A stretch of 64,000 nucleotides of DNA from Inia geoffrensis (GCA_036417435.1 CM070910.1:68790784-68854783); one strand, 5' to 3'. Shown: positions 23,792-36,125, counted from the stretch's first letter. Program-made: numbers and translations. The notes: generated from the sequence alone by a model not told the origin.

Positions 23792-24678
23792 CTAGAGAAG
23801 TTCGTTTAGCATTTGTTGTAAAGCTGGTTTGGTGCTGCTGAATTCCCTTAGCTTTTGCTTATCTGGAAAGGTTCTAATTTCTCCATCAAATCTGAAATTG
23901 ACTCTTGCTAGGTAGAGTAATCTTGGTTGTAGGTCTTTCCTTTTCATCACTTTAAATATGTCCTGCCACTCCCTTCTGGCTTGCAGAGTTTCTGCGGAAA
24001 GATCAGCTGTTAACCTTATGAGGCTTCCCTTGTATATTATTTGTTTTTCCCTTGCTGCTTTTAATATTTTTTCTTTGTATTTAATTTTTGATAGTTTGAT
24101 TAGTATGTGTCTTTTTGTGTTTATTCTTGGATTTATCCTGTATGGGACTCTCTGCGCTTCCTGACTTGATTGACTATTTCCTTTCCCATATTAGGGAAGT
24201 TTTCAACTATAATCTCTTCAAATATTTTCTCAGTCCCTTTCTTTTTCTCTTCTTCTTCTGGGACCCCTATAATTCGAATGTTGGTGCACTTAATGTTGTC
24301 CCAGAGGTCTCTGAGACTGTAATCAATTCTTTTCATTTTTTTTTCTTTATTCTCCTCTGCAGTAGCTATTTCCACTATTTTATCTTCCAGGTCACTTATC
24401 TGTTCTTTGGCCTCAGTTATTCTGCTATTGATTTTTTCTAGAGAATTTTTAGTTCCTTTTCATTTCATTTTCATTCATTGTTTGCTCTTTAGTTTTTCTA
24501 GGTCCTTGTTAAACGCTTCTTGTATTTTCTCCATTCTATTTCCAAGAGTTTGGATCATCTTTACTGTCATTACTCTGAATTCTTTTTCAGGTATACTGCC
24601 TATTTCCTCTTCATTTGTTTGGTCTGGTGGGTTTTTACCTTGCTCCTTCATCTGCTGTGTGTTTCTCTGTCTTCTCAT
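23792..24678 (-). pseudogene. L1 ORF1 pseudogene, copy B
   Basis: RNA-binding chaperone ORF1p. The start MRRQRNTQQMKEQGKNPPDQ at 24678 matches copy C. In this copy the frame stays open upstream to an ATG at 24846, adding 56 codons read from the 5' UTR. The coiled coil is at 24475-24600. The RRM-like part IRIIGVPEEEEKKK is at 24133-24375. A one-base deletion near 24160 (QVRKRRESHTG instead of QVQEAQRVP) shifts the frame into a stop. The normal stop would be 23792-23794, giving about 295 codons. Confidence 0.87.
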
Positions 24679-25178
24679 TTTGGTTAACTTACTGTGTTTG
24701 GGGTCTCCTTTTTGCAGGCTGCAGGTTCGTAGCTCTTGTTTTTTTTTGGTGTCTGCCCCCAGTGGGTAAGGTTGTTTCAGTGGGTTGTGTAGGCTTCCTG
24801 GTGGAGGGGACTGGTGCCTGTGTTCTGGTGCAAGAGGCTGGATCATGTCTTTCTGGTGGGCAGGGCCACGTCAGGTGGTGTGTTTTTGGGTGTCTGTGAC
24901 CTTATTATGATTTTAGGTAACCTCTCTGCTAATGGGTGGGGTTGTGTTCCTGTCTTGCTAGTAGTTTGGCGTATGGTGTCCGGCACTGGAGCTTTCTGGT
25001 CATTGAGTGGAGCTGGGTCTTAACATTGGGATGGAGATCTCTGGGAGAGCTTTCGCTGTTTGATATTGTGTGTAGCTGGGAGGTCTCTTGTGGACCAATG
25101 TCCTGAACTTGGCTCTCCCACCTCAGAGGCACAGGCCCAACACCTGCCTGGAGCACCAAGACACTGTCAGCCACATGG

Positions 25179-26663
25179 CTCAGAAGAAAAATTAAACAAT
25201 AAAATAAAATAAGATAAAGTTATAAAAATAATTTTTAAATGATTAAAAATTTAAAAATGAAAAATAGAAAGAAGAGAGCAACTAAACCAAAAAACAAATC
25301 CACCAATGATAACCAGCACTAGAATCTCTACTAAAAAAACAAAAGGCAACAACAACAAAAAAAACAGACAGAACCCTGGGACAAATGGTAAAAGCAAAGC
25401 TATACAGACAAAATCACACAAAGAAGCATACACATACACACTCACAAAAAGAGAAAAAGGAGAAAAGTATATATATCTATATATATATTAAAAAAAAGGA
25501 AGAGAACAACCAAATCAATAATTAAATCTACCAATGATAATAAACTCTAAATACTAAACTAAGATAAACATAAAACCAAAAACAAATTAGATGCAGAAAG
25601 CAAACCCCAAGTCTACAGTGCTCCCAGAGTCCACTGCCTCAATTTGGGGATGATTCATTGTCTATTCAGGTATTCCAGAGATACAAGGTACATCGAGTTG
25701 ATTGTGGGGATTTAATCTGCTGCTGCTGAGGCTGCTGGAAGAGATTTCCCTTTCTCTTCTTTGTTCGCACAGCTCCCGGGGTTCAGCTTTGGATTTGGAC
25801 CCCCCTCTGCGAGTAGGCCGCCTGAGGGCGTCTGTTCCCCGCCCAGACGGGACGGGGTTAAAGTAGCTGCTGCTTCGGGGGCTCTGGCTCACTCAGGCCA
25901 GGGGGAGGGAGGAGTATGGATGTGGGGTGAGCCTGTGGCGGCAGAGGCCGGCATGATGTTGCTCCAGCCTGAGGCGTGCCATGCGTTGTCCCAGGGAAGT
26001 TGTCCCTGGATCACAGGACCCTGTCAGTGGCGGGCTGCACAGGCTCCCGGGAAGGGGGGTGTGGATAGTGACCTGTGCTTGCACACAGGCTTCTTGGTGG
26101 CAGCAGCAGCAGCCTTAGCGTTTCATGCCCGTCTCTGGTGTCCACAGTGGTAACTTCAGTTTGCACCTGTCTCTGGAGCTTGTTTAGGCGGTGCTCTGAA
26201 TCCCCTCTCCTCGTTCACCCTGAAACAATGGTCTCTTGCCTCTTAGGCAGGTCCAGACTTTTTCCCGGACTCCCTCCTGGCTAGCTGTGGCGCACTAGCC
26301 CTCTTCAGGCTGTGGTCACACAGCCAACCCCAGTCCTCTCCCTGGGGTCTGGCTTCCGAAGTCTGAGCCTCAGCTCCCAGCCCCCCCGCCCACCCCAGCA
26401 GGTGAGCAGACAAGCCTCTCGGGTTGGTGAGTGCCAGTCGTCCCTGATCCTCTGTGCAGGAATCTCTCTGCTTGGCCCTCCACACCCCTGTTGCTGCGCT
26501 CTCCTCTGTGGCTCCAAAGCTTACGCCCCTCCACCCCTCGTCTCCACCAGTGAAGAGCCTTCCTAGTGTATGGAAACTTGTCCTCCTTCACAGCTCCCTC
26601 CCATTGGTGCAGGTCCCGTCCCTATCCTTTTGTCTCTGTTTATTCTTTTTTCTTTTGCCCTAC
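25179..26663 (-). other. Putative intron in L1 5' UTR (GT-AG)
   Basis: In L1 sense the block starts after CCTGG with GTAGGG (26663 downward) and ends TTAATTTTTCTTCTGAG before CCATGTGG (25178 downward). Copy C reads CCTGGCCATGTGG with nothing between (junction 36624/36625). The GT start, the pyrimidine tract plus AG end, and the lack of a flanking repeat fit a spliced-out intron better than an insertion in copy B. Confidence 0.72.
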
Positions 26664-26795
26664 CCAGGTTCGTGGGGAGTTTCTTGACTTTTGGGAGGTC
26701 TGAGATCTTCTGCCAGCGTTCAGTAGGTGTTCTGTAGGAGTTGTTCCACATGTAGATGTATTTCTGATGTATTGTGATCTCCACATCTTATTTTT

Positions 26796-26810
26796 CTGCC
26801 ATCTTGAAGG
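26796..26810 (-). promoter_or_regulatory. YY1-like site at the 5' end of L1 copy B
   Basis: In L1 sense CCTTCAAGATGGCAG, within a few bases of the element's first base. A CAAGATGGC site at this place in human L1 binds YY1 and sets the transcription start. The same motif is at 36770-36784 in copy C. YY1 binding in this species is inferred. Confidence 0.6.
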
Positions 26811-26821
26811 CCTCTCAATAC

Positions 26822-29800
26822 AGTTTGTTAAACTATTATTTCTTAATGGTTTTGAAGTAGGAAATTTATCATATACTAAAATTTTGCAAATGTTCTATAG
26901 TAGTTCACTGAGTTTTAGAAAACTTCTATGCCAGTTCTACTATGATTTATTATTTTTTATTCCTTAATATATTTAAAATTCTGACAGGGGAAGGTCCATT
27001 TATCATTTTTATTTTTCAAAAATGTTTAGCTTTTCTCATTAGTTAAATGTATCTTAGATAACTTTAGAAAACTGTTTTGCTCTTGTCAAATTCTTTTTGT
27101 GTGAGTTTTTTAAGAAAGGAGTTGATATTTTGATATTATTAAAACTTTCAGGTACGTGATATATCTTTACATCATTTCAAATATTCTATTATGTCTTATA
27201 ATAAAATTGTTTTTAGTTTTAAGTATATATATATAACTTTAGTACCTTATTTGATAGGTTAATTCTTAGATATTCTATATATTTGATTCCACTCAAAATG
27301 AATCTTTTAACTCTTTTAACTGAATATAATGGTAGATCATGAAGATATTGATCTCTATTTATGAGAACTAACTCAGTTGACTCTCATTGGTCTTACAGAG
27401 AGACAACCCTATTATCACCATGTAAGAGAAATTTTATCTCCTCTTCTCCAGTATTTATGTCCTTCATTTTCTTTTGGCCTTGTTGCATTGTTCTTTGATA
27501 TTAGACAAAGCAGTGGTCATTCTTGTCTTGGTTTTTATATTTTGGTATTACATTTGATGTTGTTTCTAGGTTGAGATTTTATTATGAATAAATCATAACT
27601 TTTATCAAATGCCTCTTAAACAGCGATTGACATATATATAGTTCTCCTTTATTCAATGGGTGACAGAAATTTAAATCAGCTCCCAATGTTGAAACATTTT
27701 GCTTTCTTTTCCTACATCCTCCTAGACCATAATGCATTATTTTCATTAAAGGAGAGGATCTTATTTGCTACAACTTTATTAAAGAATTTTAACTTCCTTA
27801 TTAAAAGTGAGATCAGTTTATCATTTTGTGCTACCATTGTTAAGTTTTAGTGTCAATGCTACCTTCCACTGGGATTTTGATTTGACTTGTGATATACTTA
27901 CAAATTATTTTAGAAAAATTTCCAACTATTTAGTATTTAGTATTCTAATCTTGGAACATATTATTTCTCCATGTATTTCACTCTTGATGTTGGATCACAC
28001 TACCTGAGGCAGTACCATAGAGCTGAAGAGTTAACTGGGTGCAAGTTTGGGGTAGTGGGAGGGCATTCCAGGAAGGAGTTTTAGAGAGAAGTTACATGAT
28101 CCAATATGCCTGTTGAAGAGATCTTCCCGATGACAGGTATAAGTAACTTTTCCAGATTTCTTTAAGAGGAGAAAAGGCTGTGGAGGGGGAGAGGAAATGT
28201 AACTAGAAAAGAAGGATTGGGGAGTGTGAAAAATTGGAGAGATTTTATCATATTTAAAAGGTAATAGACTAGAAACAGAAGGAAGGAAAGGTTAATGGTA
28301 CAATAGAAAGAAGGGATAGTTTATAATGTAAGGTTTCCTAGAAGGTGGGAAGTGATAGGATTAAGGACAGATGGAGTCTGGCTTGTGATAGGGAGAAGGG
28401 TAAGACCGCTAGCATTTTATGGGAAAGAAAAGGATGGGGTCAGAGGCAGGTAGGTGTGTGAGATGAGTAGCAGGAAGCTGAGAGGGTTTCCATCTGATGA
28501 AGTAGGGGCAGTTACCTGCTCAGCTGGAGGAGGGGTAGGTGGGGGGGATAACCATGGTGGGAGAGGAAGTGGGCCATGAGAATAGGATTCCTCAGGAGTA
28601 TGGAGTTCACAATTGAGGTTGAAGATCATGAACTTAGTGTGGTACTAATGAGTGGATAGTTTTCCATTACATTTTGTGACTGGGGATTGCTGGCATATGG
28701 GAGAGCCAATGATATAAAAAATACATTTTTCCCTACTCTGACTAATTTATTCAGTTGTTTTATTAATTTAAGAGGTTTTATTTTAAACATGATTGTGTTT
28801 AGCTTTTGGCCTATAATCATGTCATCAATAAGCAATAGTAATTTTGTCTCCTATATTTCCAGTGTTTTTTAAAGTTTCATATTTTATTTTATTGGTAAAA
28901 CTCAGTGTATAATTTTGTACAATAACATTTATAGCAGGGATTTTGCTTTGCTCCTGATTTTATTGGGGCTGCCTGGAATATTTTATCCTGAAATGTAATG
29001 TTGGGTTCCTTCTTTGATGATTTAATAATGTTCAGAAAGTTTTCAACTTCTAGTTCTCTAATCTTTAAAAAAGTAAGAATGGGTTGTAGCAAAATCTCTT
29101 TCAGCATGTATCCATTATCTATCCCATAATATATATTTTTTGAATCTATTTAATAGATCTGTGAATTCTGGGGATAAGTCTCGCTTGGTTGATTTTTACC
29201 AGACTCTTGAATTTAGTTTGCTAGGAATTTATTTCAGGTTTTTGAATATATAAAAAATGGATTGGCTTTTCTTTTTGTTTGAGTATCAGAGCTATGTTAG
29301 CTTTAGAAAATAAATTATGTAGCTATCTGTATCTTTCAGTTCTTTGGAGCAATTTATGTAGCATTAGCTATTCCTTGAACATCTGAAAAAACTCCATCTG
29401 GTTTTCACAGCCAGGAATTTTTTTATGCCTTTTCCATGTCGTCTGTGGTTGTATGTCTATTTGATTTGGACTCCTTCTTGAGTCAATTTTAGTGACTTAG
29501 TTTTTAAAGACAAGCTTATTATAGTTGACTAATACAACACATTTTCTTATTGTTTTAAATTAAATTTTTAAAATAAATTTATTTATTTAATTTATTTATT
29601 TTTGGCTGTGTTGGGTCTTCATTGCTGGGTGTGTCCCCTTCATTGGCCAGTGGATTCTTAATCACTGCACCACCAGGGAAGCCCTAAACATTTTAATTTA
29701 AATTGTGTCTGCTGTTAACATCCTCCATATCATTCCTACATAGATCTATTTGTTGTTTCCACTGTTGCTCTTTTTCTCTTGGTTAAGTCTGCTCTGTCAA

Positions 29801-30526
29801 CATTATTCTGGCTTCTTTATTTTGTTTGTTTAAAAGGTACCTTAGTCACTTTAGCTTTTTCTTTTTTTTTACCTTTTTTGGTATTCTTCCCTAAATTGTT
29901 GAGTTATTTATTTTTTAACCTGTTTTTTAACTTAACATTGAAACTATGGTTTCAACTACTGTAGTTTAAAAAATATTCTGTAGTTATTTTTGTTTGTTTT
30001 CAGAGAGTTTTTCAACAGTGTCATTTGGGGGAAGATATATATTTGTTTGCTGTTACAAAAAAAGTTTGTTGTCATTGTTGCTTAAACTTTTGTTATTAAT
30101 TTATTTTAATACACAGTAGACAGATGGCCTACTTTAACTTCTCTTCTTTGGAAGCTATTGAGGCTTTCAGTAGTAGAATACATGAAAATTTTCATAAAAT
30201 TTGCATGATATTTGAAAAGAAATTTAAGGCGTACAAGATTTGCTTTTAGTTTAACACTTAACAAATTGTTTTTCTCTCATTTTTCTCTGAATATCTAAAG
30301 GAATATTAGAATTTATAATGATGTTATGCTATCTAGGATTTATAGACTAATATATATATAATATCTTTGTTATGAATTTTATTTTTCATCCACATAAATG
30401 ATTATTTTTCACTTTTTCAATGTTTTTGTCTTGAATTTTGGGGTATTATTTTTCATCCTTTCTTTGTCATTTGTTTGACCCAATATATATGCTCAACCTA
30501 TGTTTTTTCCATTTTAGGCTAGGTAG
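26822..30526 (-). repeat. Ancient L1 relic, central part
   Basis: Continuation of the relic cut by copy B. Low-identity antisense L1 ORF2 features appear in order: the block before the RT catalytic region around 27230-27300, 'tcttgtcttggtttttatat' near 27520, and 'tttgctaggaatttatttca' near 29218. 28010-28660 is purine-rich, does not look like L1 and may be an inserted segment of unknown origin. No frame is meaningful. Confidence 0.6.
29570..29684 (-). mobile_element. CHR SINE with internal deletion
   Basis: Minus-strand long-type CHR copy. The tail side (TTTTTGGCTGTGTTGGGTCTTC) joins directly to the head side (CACTGCACCACCAGGGAAGC), missing about 200 bp of the middle. T/A-rich imperfect duplications flank it. 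Confidence 0.85.
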
Positions 30527-30929
30527 TACATAATTTCTTTTTCTTTTTTTTTTTTTTTAACATTTTTTTAAACATCTTTATTGGAGTATAATTGTTTTAC
30601 AATAGTACATTAGTTTCTGCTGTATAACAAAGTGAATCAGCTATACATATACATATATCCCCATATCTCCTCCCTCTTGCATCTCCCTCGCACCCCCCTT
30701 TTCCCACCCCTCTAGGTGGTCACAAAGCACTGAGCTGATCTCCCTGTGCTATGCGGCTGCTTCCCACTAGCTATCTATTTTACATTTGGTAGTGTATATA
30801 TGTCCATGCCGCTCTCTCACTTCGTCCCCCTCCTTCCCCCTCCCCATGTCCTCAAGTCCATTCTCTATGTCTGCATCTTTATTCCTGTCCTGCCCCTAGG
30901 TTCTTCAGAATCTTTTTTTTTAAGATTCT

Positions 30930-33900
30930 ATATATATGTGTTAACATATGGTATTTGTTTTCATCTTTCTGACTTACTGACTTACTTCACTTTGAATGAC
31001 AGACCCTAGGTCCACTCATCTCACTACAAATAACTCAATTTTTTTTCCTTTTATGGCTGAGTAATATTCCATTGTATGTATGTGCCACATCTTCTTTATC
31101 CATTCATTTGTTGATGAATACTTAGGTTGCTTCCTGTCCTGGCTATTGTAAACAGAGCTGCAATGAACATTGTGGTACATGACTCTTTTTCAATTATGGT
31201 TTTCTCAGTGGGATTGATGGGTCATATGGTAGTTCTATTTTTAGTCTTTTTGTTTGTTTGTTTTTTTGCAGTACGCAGGCCTCTCACTGTGGTGGCCTCT
31301 CCCATTGTGGAGCACAGGCTCCGGATGTGTAGGCTCAGTGGCCATGGCTCACGGGCCCAGCCACTCCACAGCATGTGGGATCCTCCTGGACTGGGGCACA
31401 AACCAGTGTCCCCTGCATCGGCAGGCAGACTCTCAACCACTGTGCCACCAGGGAAGCCCTATTTTTAGTTTTTTAAGGAACCTCCATAGTGTTCTCCATA
31501 ATGGCTGTATCAATTTACATGCCCACCAACAGTGCAAGAGAGTTCCTTTTCCTCCACACCCTCTCCAGCATTATTTGTTTGTAGATTTTTTTATGATGGC
31601 TATTCTGACTGGTGTGAAGTAATACCAGATTGTAATTTTGACTTGCATTTCTCTAATGATCAGTGATGTTGAGCATCCTTTCATGTGTTTGTTGGCAATC
31701 TGTATAACTTCTTTGGAGAAATGTCTATTTAGGTCTTCTGCCCATTTTTGGATTGCGTTGTTTGTGTTTTGGATATTGAGCTGCATGAGTTCCTTGTATA
31801 TTTTGGAGATTAATCCTTTGTCAGTTGCTTCATTTGCAAATATTTTCTCCCATTCTGAGGGTTGTCTTTTTGACTTTTTATGGTGTCCTTTGCTGTGCAA
31901 AAGCTTTTAAGTTTTATTAGGTCCCATTTGTTGATGTTTGTTTTTATTTCTATTTCTCTAGGAGGTGGGTCAAAAAGGATCTTGCTGTGATTTATGTCAT
32001 AGAGTGTTCTGCCTGTGTTTTCCTCTAAGAATTTGATAGTGTCTGGCCTTACTTTTAGGTCTTTAATCCATTTTGAGTTTATTTTTGTGTGTGGTGTTAG
32101 GGAGTGTTCTAATTTCATTCTTTTTTACATGTAGCTGTCCAGTTTTCCCAGCACCACTATTGAAGAGGCTGTCTTTTCTCCATTGTGTATTCTGGCTTCC
32201 TTTATCAAACATAAGGTGACTATATGTGCATGGTTCTTTCTCTGGGTTTTCTATGCTGTTCCACTGATCTATATTTCTGTTTTTGTGCAGGTGCCATACT
32301 GTCTTCATTACTGTAGCTTTGTAGAATAGTCTGAAGCCAGAGAGCCTGATTCCTCCAGCTCCATTTTTGTTTCTCGAGATAGCTTTGGCTATTCGCGGTC
32401 TTTTGTGTTTCCATACAAATTGTGAAATTTTTTGTTCTAGTTCTGTGAAAAATGCCATTGGTAGTTTGATAGTGATTCCAAGGAATCTGTAGATTGTTTT
32501 GCGTAGTATAGTCATTTTCTCAATGTTGATTCTTCCAATCCAAGAAGACGGTATATCTCTCCATCTATTTGTATCATCTTTAATTTCTTTCATCAGTGTC
32601 TTATAGTTTTCTGCATACAGGTCTTTTGTCTCCCTAGGTATGTTTATTCCTAGGTATTTTATTCTTTTTGTTGCAGTGGTAAATGGGAGTATTTCCTTAA
32701 TTTCTCTTTCAGATTTTTCATCATTAGTGTATAAGTATGCAAGAGATTTCTGTGCATTAATTTTGTATCCTGCTACTTTACCAAATTCATTGATTAGCTG
32801 TAGTAGCTTTCTGGTAGCATCTTTAGGATTCTCAAAGTATAGAGTCATGTCATCTGCAAACAGTGACAGATTTACTTCTTCTTTTCCGATTTGGATTCCT
32901 TTTATTTTTTTCTTCTCTGATTTCTGTGGCTAAAATTTCCAAAAATATTTTGAATAATAGTGGTGAGAATGAACAACCATGTCTTGTTCCTGATCTTAGA
33001 GGAAATGGTTTGAATTTTTCACCATTGAGAATGATGTTGGCTGTGGGTTTGTCATATACGGCCTTTATTATGTTGAGATAAGTTCCCTCTATGCCTACTT
33101 TCTAGAGGGTTTTTATCATAAATGGTGTTGAATTTTGTCAAAAGCTTTTTCTGCATCTAATGAGATGATCATACGGTTTTTCTCCTTCAATTTGTTAATA
33201 TGGTGTATCATATTGATTGATTTGCCTATATTGAAGAATCCTTGCATTCCTGGGATAAACTCCTCTTGATCATGGTGTATGATCCTTTTAACGTGCTGTG
33301 GATCCTGTTTGGTAGTAATTTGTTGAGGAGTTTTGCATCTATGTTCATGAGTGATATTGGCCTGTATTTTTCTTTCTTGGTGACATCTGTGTCTGGTTTT
33401 GGTATCAGGGTGATGGTGGCCTCATAGAATGAGTTTGGGAGTGTTCCTCCCTCTGCTATATTTTGGAAGAGTTTGAGAAGGACGGGTGTTAGCTCTTCTC
33501 TAAATGTTTGATAGAATTCTCCTGTGAAGCCATCTGGTCCTGAGCTTTTGTTTGTAGGAAGAATTTTAATCACAATCTCAATTTCAGTGCTTGGTATTGG
33601 TCTGTTTATATTTTCTATTTCTTCCTGGTTCAGTCTCAGAAGGTTGTGCTTTTCTGAGAATTTGTCCATTTCTTCCAGGTTGTTCATATTATTGGCACAT
33701 AGGTGCTTGCAGTAATCTCTCCTGATCCTTTGTATATCTGCAGTGTCAGTTGTTACTTTTCCTTTTTCATTTCTAATTCTGTTCATTTGAGTGTTCTCCC
33801 TTTTTTTCTTCAGGAGTCTGGCTAATGATTTATCAACTTTGTTTATCTTCTCAAAAAGCCAGCTTTTAGTTTTATTGATCTTTGCTATCGTTTCCTTCAA

Positions 33901-34949
33901 TTCTTTTTCATTTTTTTCTGATCTGACCTTTATGATGTCTTTCCTTCTGCTAACTTTGGGGGGGTTTTTGTTCTTCTTTCTCTGATTGCTTTAGGTGTAA
34001 GTTTAGGTTGTGTTTTTGAGATTTTTCTTGTTTCCTGAAGTAGGACTGTATTGCTATAATGTTCTGTCTTAGAAATGCTTTTGCTGCATCCCATAGATTT
34101 TGGGTTGTCGTGTTTTCATTGTCATTGGTTTCTAAGTATTCTTTGATTTCCTCTTTGATTTCTTCAGTGATCTCTTGGTTATTCATTAGTGTATTGTTAG
34201 GCCTCCATGTGTTTGTGCTTTTTACAGATATTTTTCTGTGATTGATATCTAGTCTCATAGCCTTTTGGTGGGAAAAGATACTTGATAGGATTTCAATTTT
34301 CTTAAATTTAGCAAGGTTTGATTTGTGACCCAAGATATGATCTATTCTGGAGAATGTTCCATGAGCACTTGAGAAGAAAGTGTATTCTGTTGTTTTTGGG
34401 TGGAATATCCTATAAATATCAGTTACATCCATCTTGTTTAATGTGTCATTTAAAGCTTGTATTTCCTTATTTATTTTCATTTTGGATGATCTGTCCATTG
34501 GTGAAAGTGGGATGTTAAAGTCCCCTACTTTTATTGTGTTACTGTCAATTTCCCATTTTATGGTTGTTAGCATTTGCCTTATGTACTGCTGCTCCTATGT
34601 TGGGTGCATAAATATTTACAATTGTTGTATCTTTTTGTTGGGTTGATCTCTTGATCATTATGTAGTGTCCTTCTTTGTCTCTTGTAATAGTCTTTATTTT
34701 AAAGTCTATTTTGTCTCATATGAGAATTGCTACCCTAGCTTTCTTTTGATTTCCATTTGCATGGAATATCTTTTTCCACCCCTCACTTTCAGTCTGTATG
34801 TGTCCCTAGTTCTGAAGTGGGTCACTTGTAGACAGCATATATATGGGTCTTATTTTTGTATCCATTTAGCCAGTCTATGTCTTTTGGTTGGAGCATGTAA
34901 TCCATTTACATTTAAGGTAATTATCAATATGTATGTTCCTATTACCATT
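30930..34949 (-). pseudogene. L1 ORF2 pseudogene, copy C
   Basis: Endonuclease/RT. The start ATG at 34949 gives MVIGTYILIITLNVNGLH, then a stop in WIQK*DP about 37 codons in. Later pieces: endonuclease end and linker 33950-34573 (GDFNIPLSP, SRIDHIL), RT fingers 33226-33900 ([21 protein letters not shown]), intact catalytic FADD at 32849-32860, thumb and C-terminal region 32063-32848, and the broken C-terminus. One SINE (31246-31458) sits near the 3' end. This is the best preserved ORF2 here, but at least four breaks rule out activity. The 3' boundary is approximate. Confidence 0.9.
31246..31458 (-). mobile_element. CHR SINE inside L1 copy C
   Basis: Minus-strand copy near the 3' end of ORF2. 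The exact 11-bp duplication CTATTTTTAGT lies at 31235-31245 and 31459-31469. Confidence 0.95.
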
Positions 34950-35006
34950 TTCTTAATTGTTTTGGGTTTGTTATTGTAGGTCTTTTCCTTCTCTTGTGCT
35001 TCTTGC

Positions 35007-36125
35007 CTAGAGAAGTTCCTTTAGCATTTGTTGTAAAGCTGGTTTGGTGGTGCTGAATTCTGGTAGCTTTTGCTTGTTCGTAAAGTTTTTAATTTCTCTG
35101 TTGAATCTGAATGAGATACTTGCTGGGTAAAGAAACCTTGGTTGTAGGTTTTTCCCTTTCATCACTTTAAATATGTCCTGTCACTCCCTTTTGGCTTGCA
35201 GAGTTTCTGCTGAAAGATCTGCTGTTAACCTTATGGGGATTCCCTTGTATGTTATTTGTTTTTCCCTTGCTGCTTTTAATATTTTTTCTATGCATTTAAT
35301 TTTTTCTTTCTTTTCTTTTTTTTTTTTTTTTTTGCAGTATGCAGGCCTTTCACTGTTGTGGCCTGTCCCATTGCAGAGCACAGGCTCCGGACGCGCAGGC
35401 TCAGAGGCCGTGGCTCACGGGCCCAGCCGCTCCGCGGCATGTGGGATCTTCCTGGACCGGGGCACGAACCTGTGTCCCCTGCATCGGCAGGCAGACTCTC
35501 AACCACTGCACCACCAGGGAAGCCCTGTATTTAATTTTTGATAGCTTGATTAGTATGTGTCTTGGCATGTTTATCCTTGGATTTATCCTGTATGGGACTC
35601 TCTGTGCTTCCTGGACTTGATTGTTTCCTTTCCCATATTAGGGGAGTTTTCCACTATAATCTCTTCAAATATTTTCTTAGTCCCTTTCTTTTTCTCTTCT
35701 TCTTCTGGGACCCCTATAATTCGAATGTTGGTGCGTTTAATGTTGTCCCAGAGTTCTCTGAGACTGTTCTCAATTTTTTTCATTCTTTTTTCTTTATTCC
35801 GCTCTGTGGTAGTTATTTCCACTATTTTATCTTCCAGGCCACTTATCTGTTCTTCTGCCTCAGTTATTCTGCTATTGATTTCTTCTAGATAATTTTTAAT
35901 TTCGTTTATTGTGTTGCTTAGCATTGCTTGTTTGCTCCTTAGTTCTTCTAGGTCCTTGTTAAACGTTTCTTGTATTTTCTCCATTCTATTTCCAAGAGTT
36001 TGGATCATCTTTACTATCATTACTCTGAATTCTTTTTCAGGTAGACTGCCTATTTCCTCTTCATTTGTTTGGTCTGGTGGGTTTTTACTTTGCTCCTTCA
36101 TCTGCTGCTCATTTCTCTTTCTCAT
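35007..36125 (-). pseudogene. L1 ORF1 pseudogene, copy C, split by a SINE
   Basis: ORF1p with start MRKRNEQQMKEQSKNPPDQ at 36125. It is open for 180 codons to 35583: coiled coil about residues 30-120 (KIQETFNKDLEELRSKQ, ITEAEEQISGLEDKIVEIT) and the first part of the RRM-like domain (IRIIGVPEEEEKKK). A 4-base deletion (KETIKSRKHRES instead of KEIVNQVQEAQRV) shifts the frame to a stop. The C-terminal domain is then interrupted by a SINE at 35305-35525. The original stop would be 35007-35009. Without the SINE and its duplication the length is about 884 bp, normal for the family. Confidence 0.9.
35305..35525 (-). mobile_element. CHR SINE inside L1 copy C
   Basis: Minus-strand copy in the ORF1 C-terminal region, close to consensus. 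The 14-bp duplication TG(C/T)ATTTAATTTTT is at 35291-35304 and 35526-35539 with one mismatch. Confidence 0.95.

Larger units (their letters stand above)
19072..26814 (-). mobile_element. Near full-length L1 LINE (copy B)
   Basis: A 7.7-kb minus-strand L1 from its 5' end at 26814 to its A-rich 3' end at 19072, which appears as (TTTA)n on +. Parts: 5' UTR (24679-26814, about 2.1 kb), ORF1 (23792-24678), ORF2 (23733 down to about 19407), 3' UTR with a purine-rich G tract. A short direct repeat TCAATAC flanks it (19065-19071, 26815-26821). Two CHR SINEs sit in ORF2. Both ORFs are broken. It inserted into the ancient L1 relic that continues on both sides. It holds a 1,485-bp 5' UTR block that copy C lacks. 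Confidence 0.93.
24679..26814 (-). promoter_or_regulatory. L1 copy B 5' UTR (unspliced form)
   Basis: A 2.1-kb 5' UTR. From 26814 downward: a YY1-like site, a short leader, the 1,485-bp block absent from copy C (26663-25179), then the proximal part shared with copies A and C. The block holds a GC- and CpG-rich stretch (about 25780-26110), plausibly the promoter core, and an A/T-rich stretch (about 25185-25520). Confidence 0.75.

Noticed and set aside
32063..33900. Frames of 261 and 224 codons, the longest in copy C
   Set aside because: Clearly L1 ORF2 (FADD box, [10 protein letters not shown]); not host genes and not intact.
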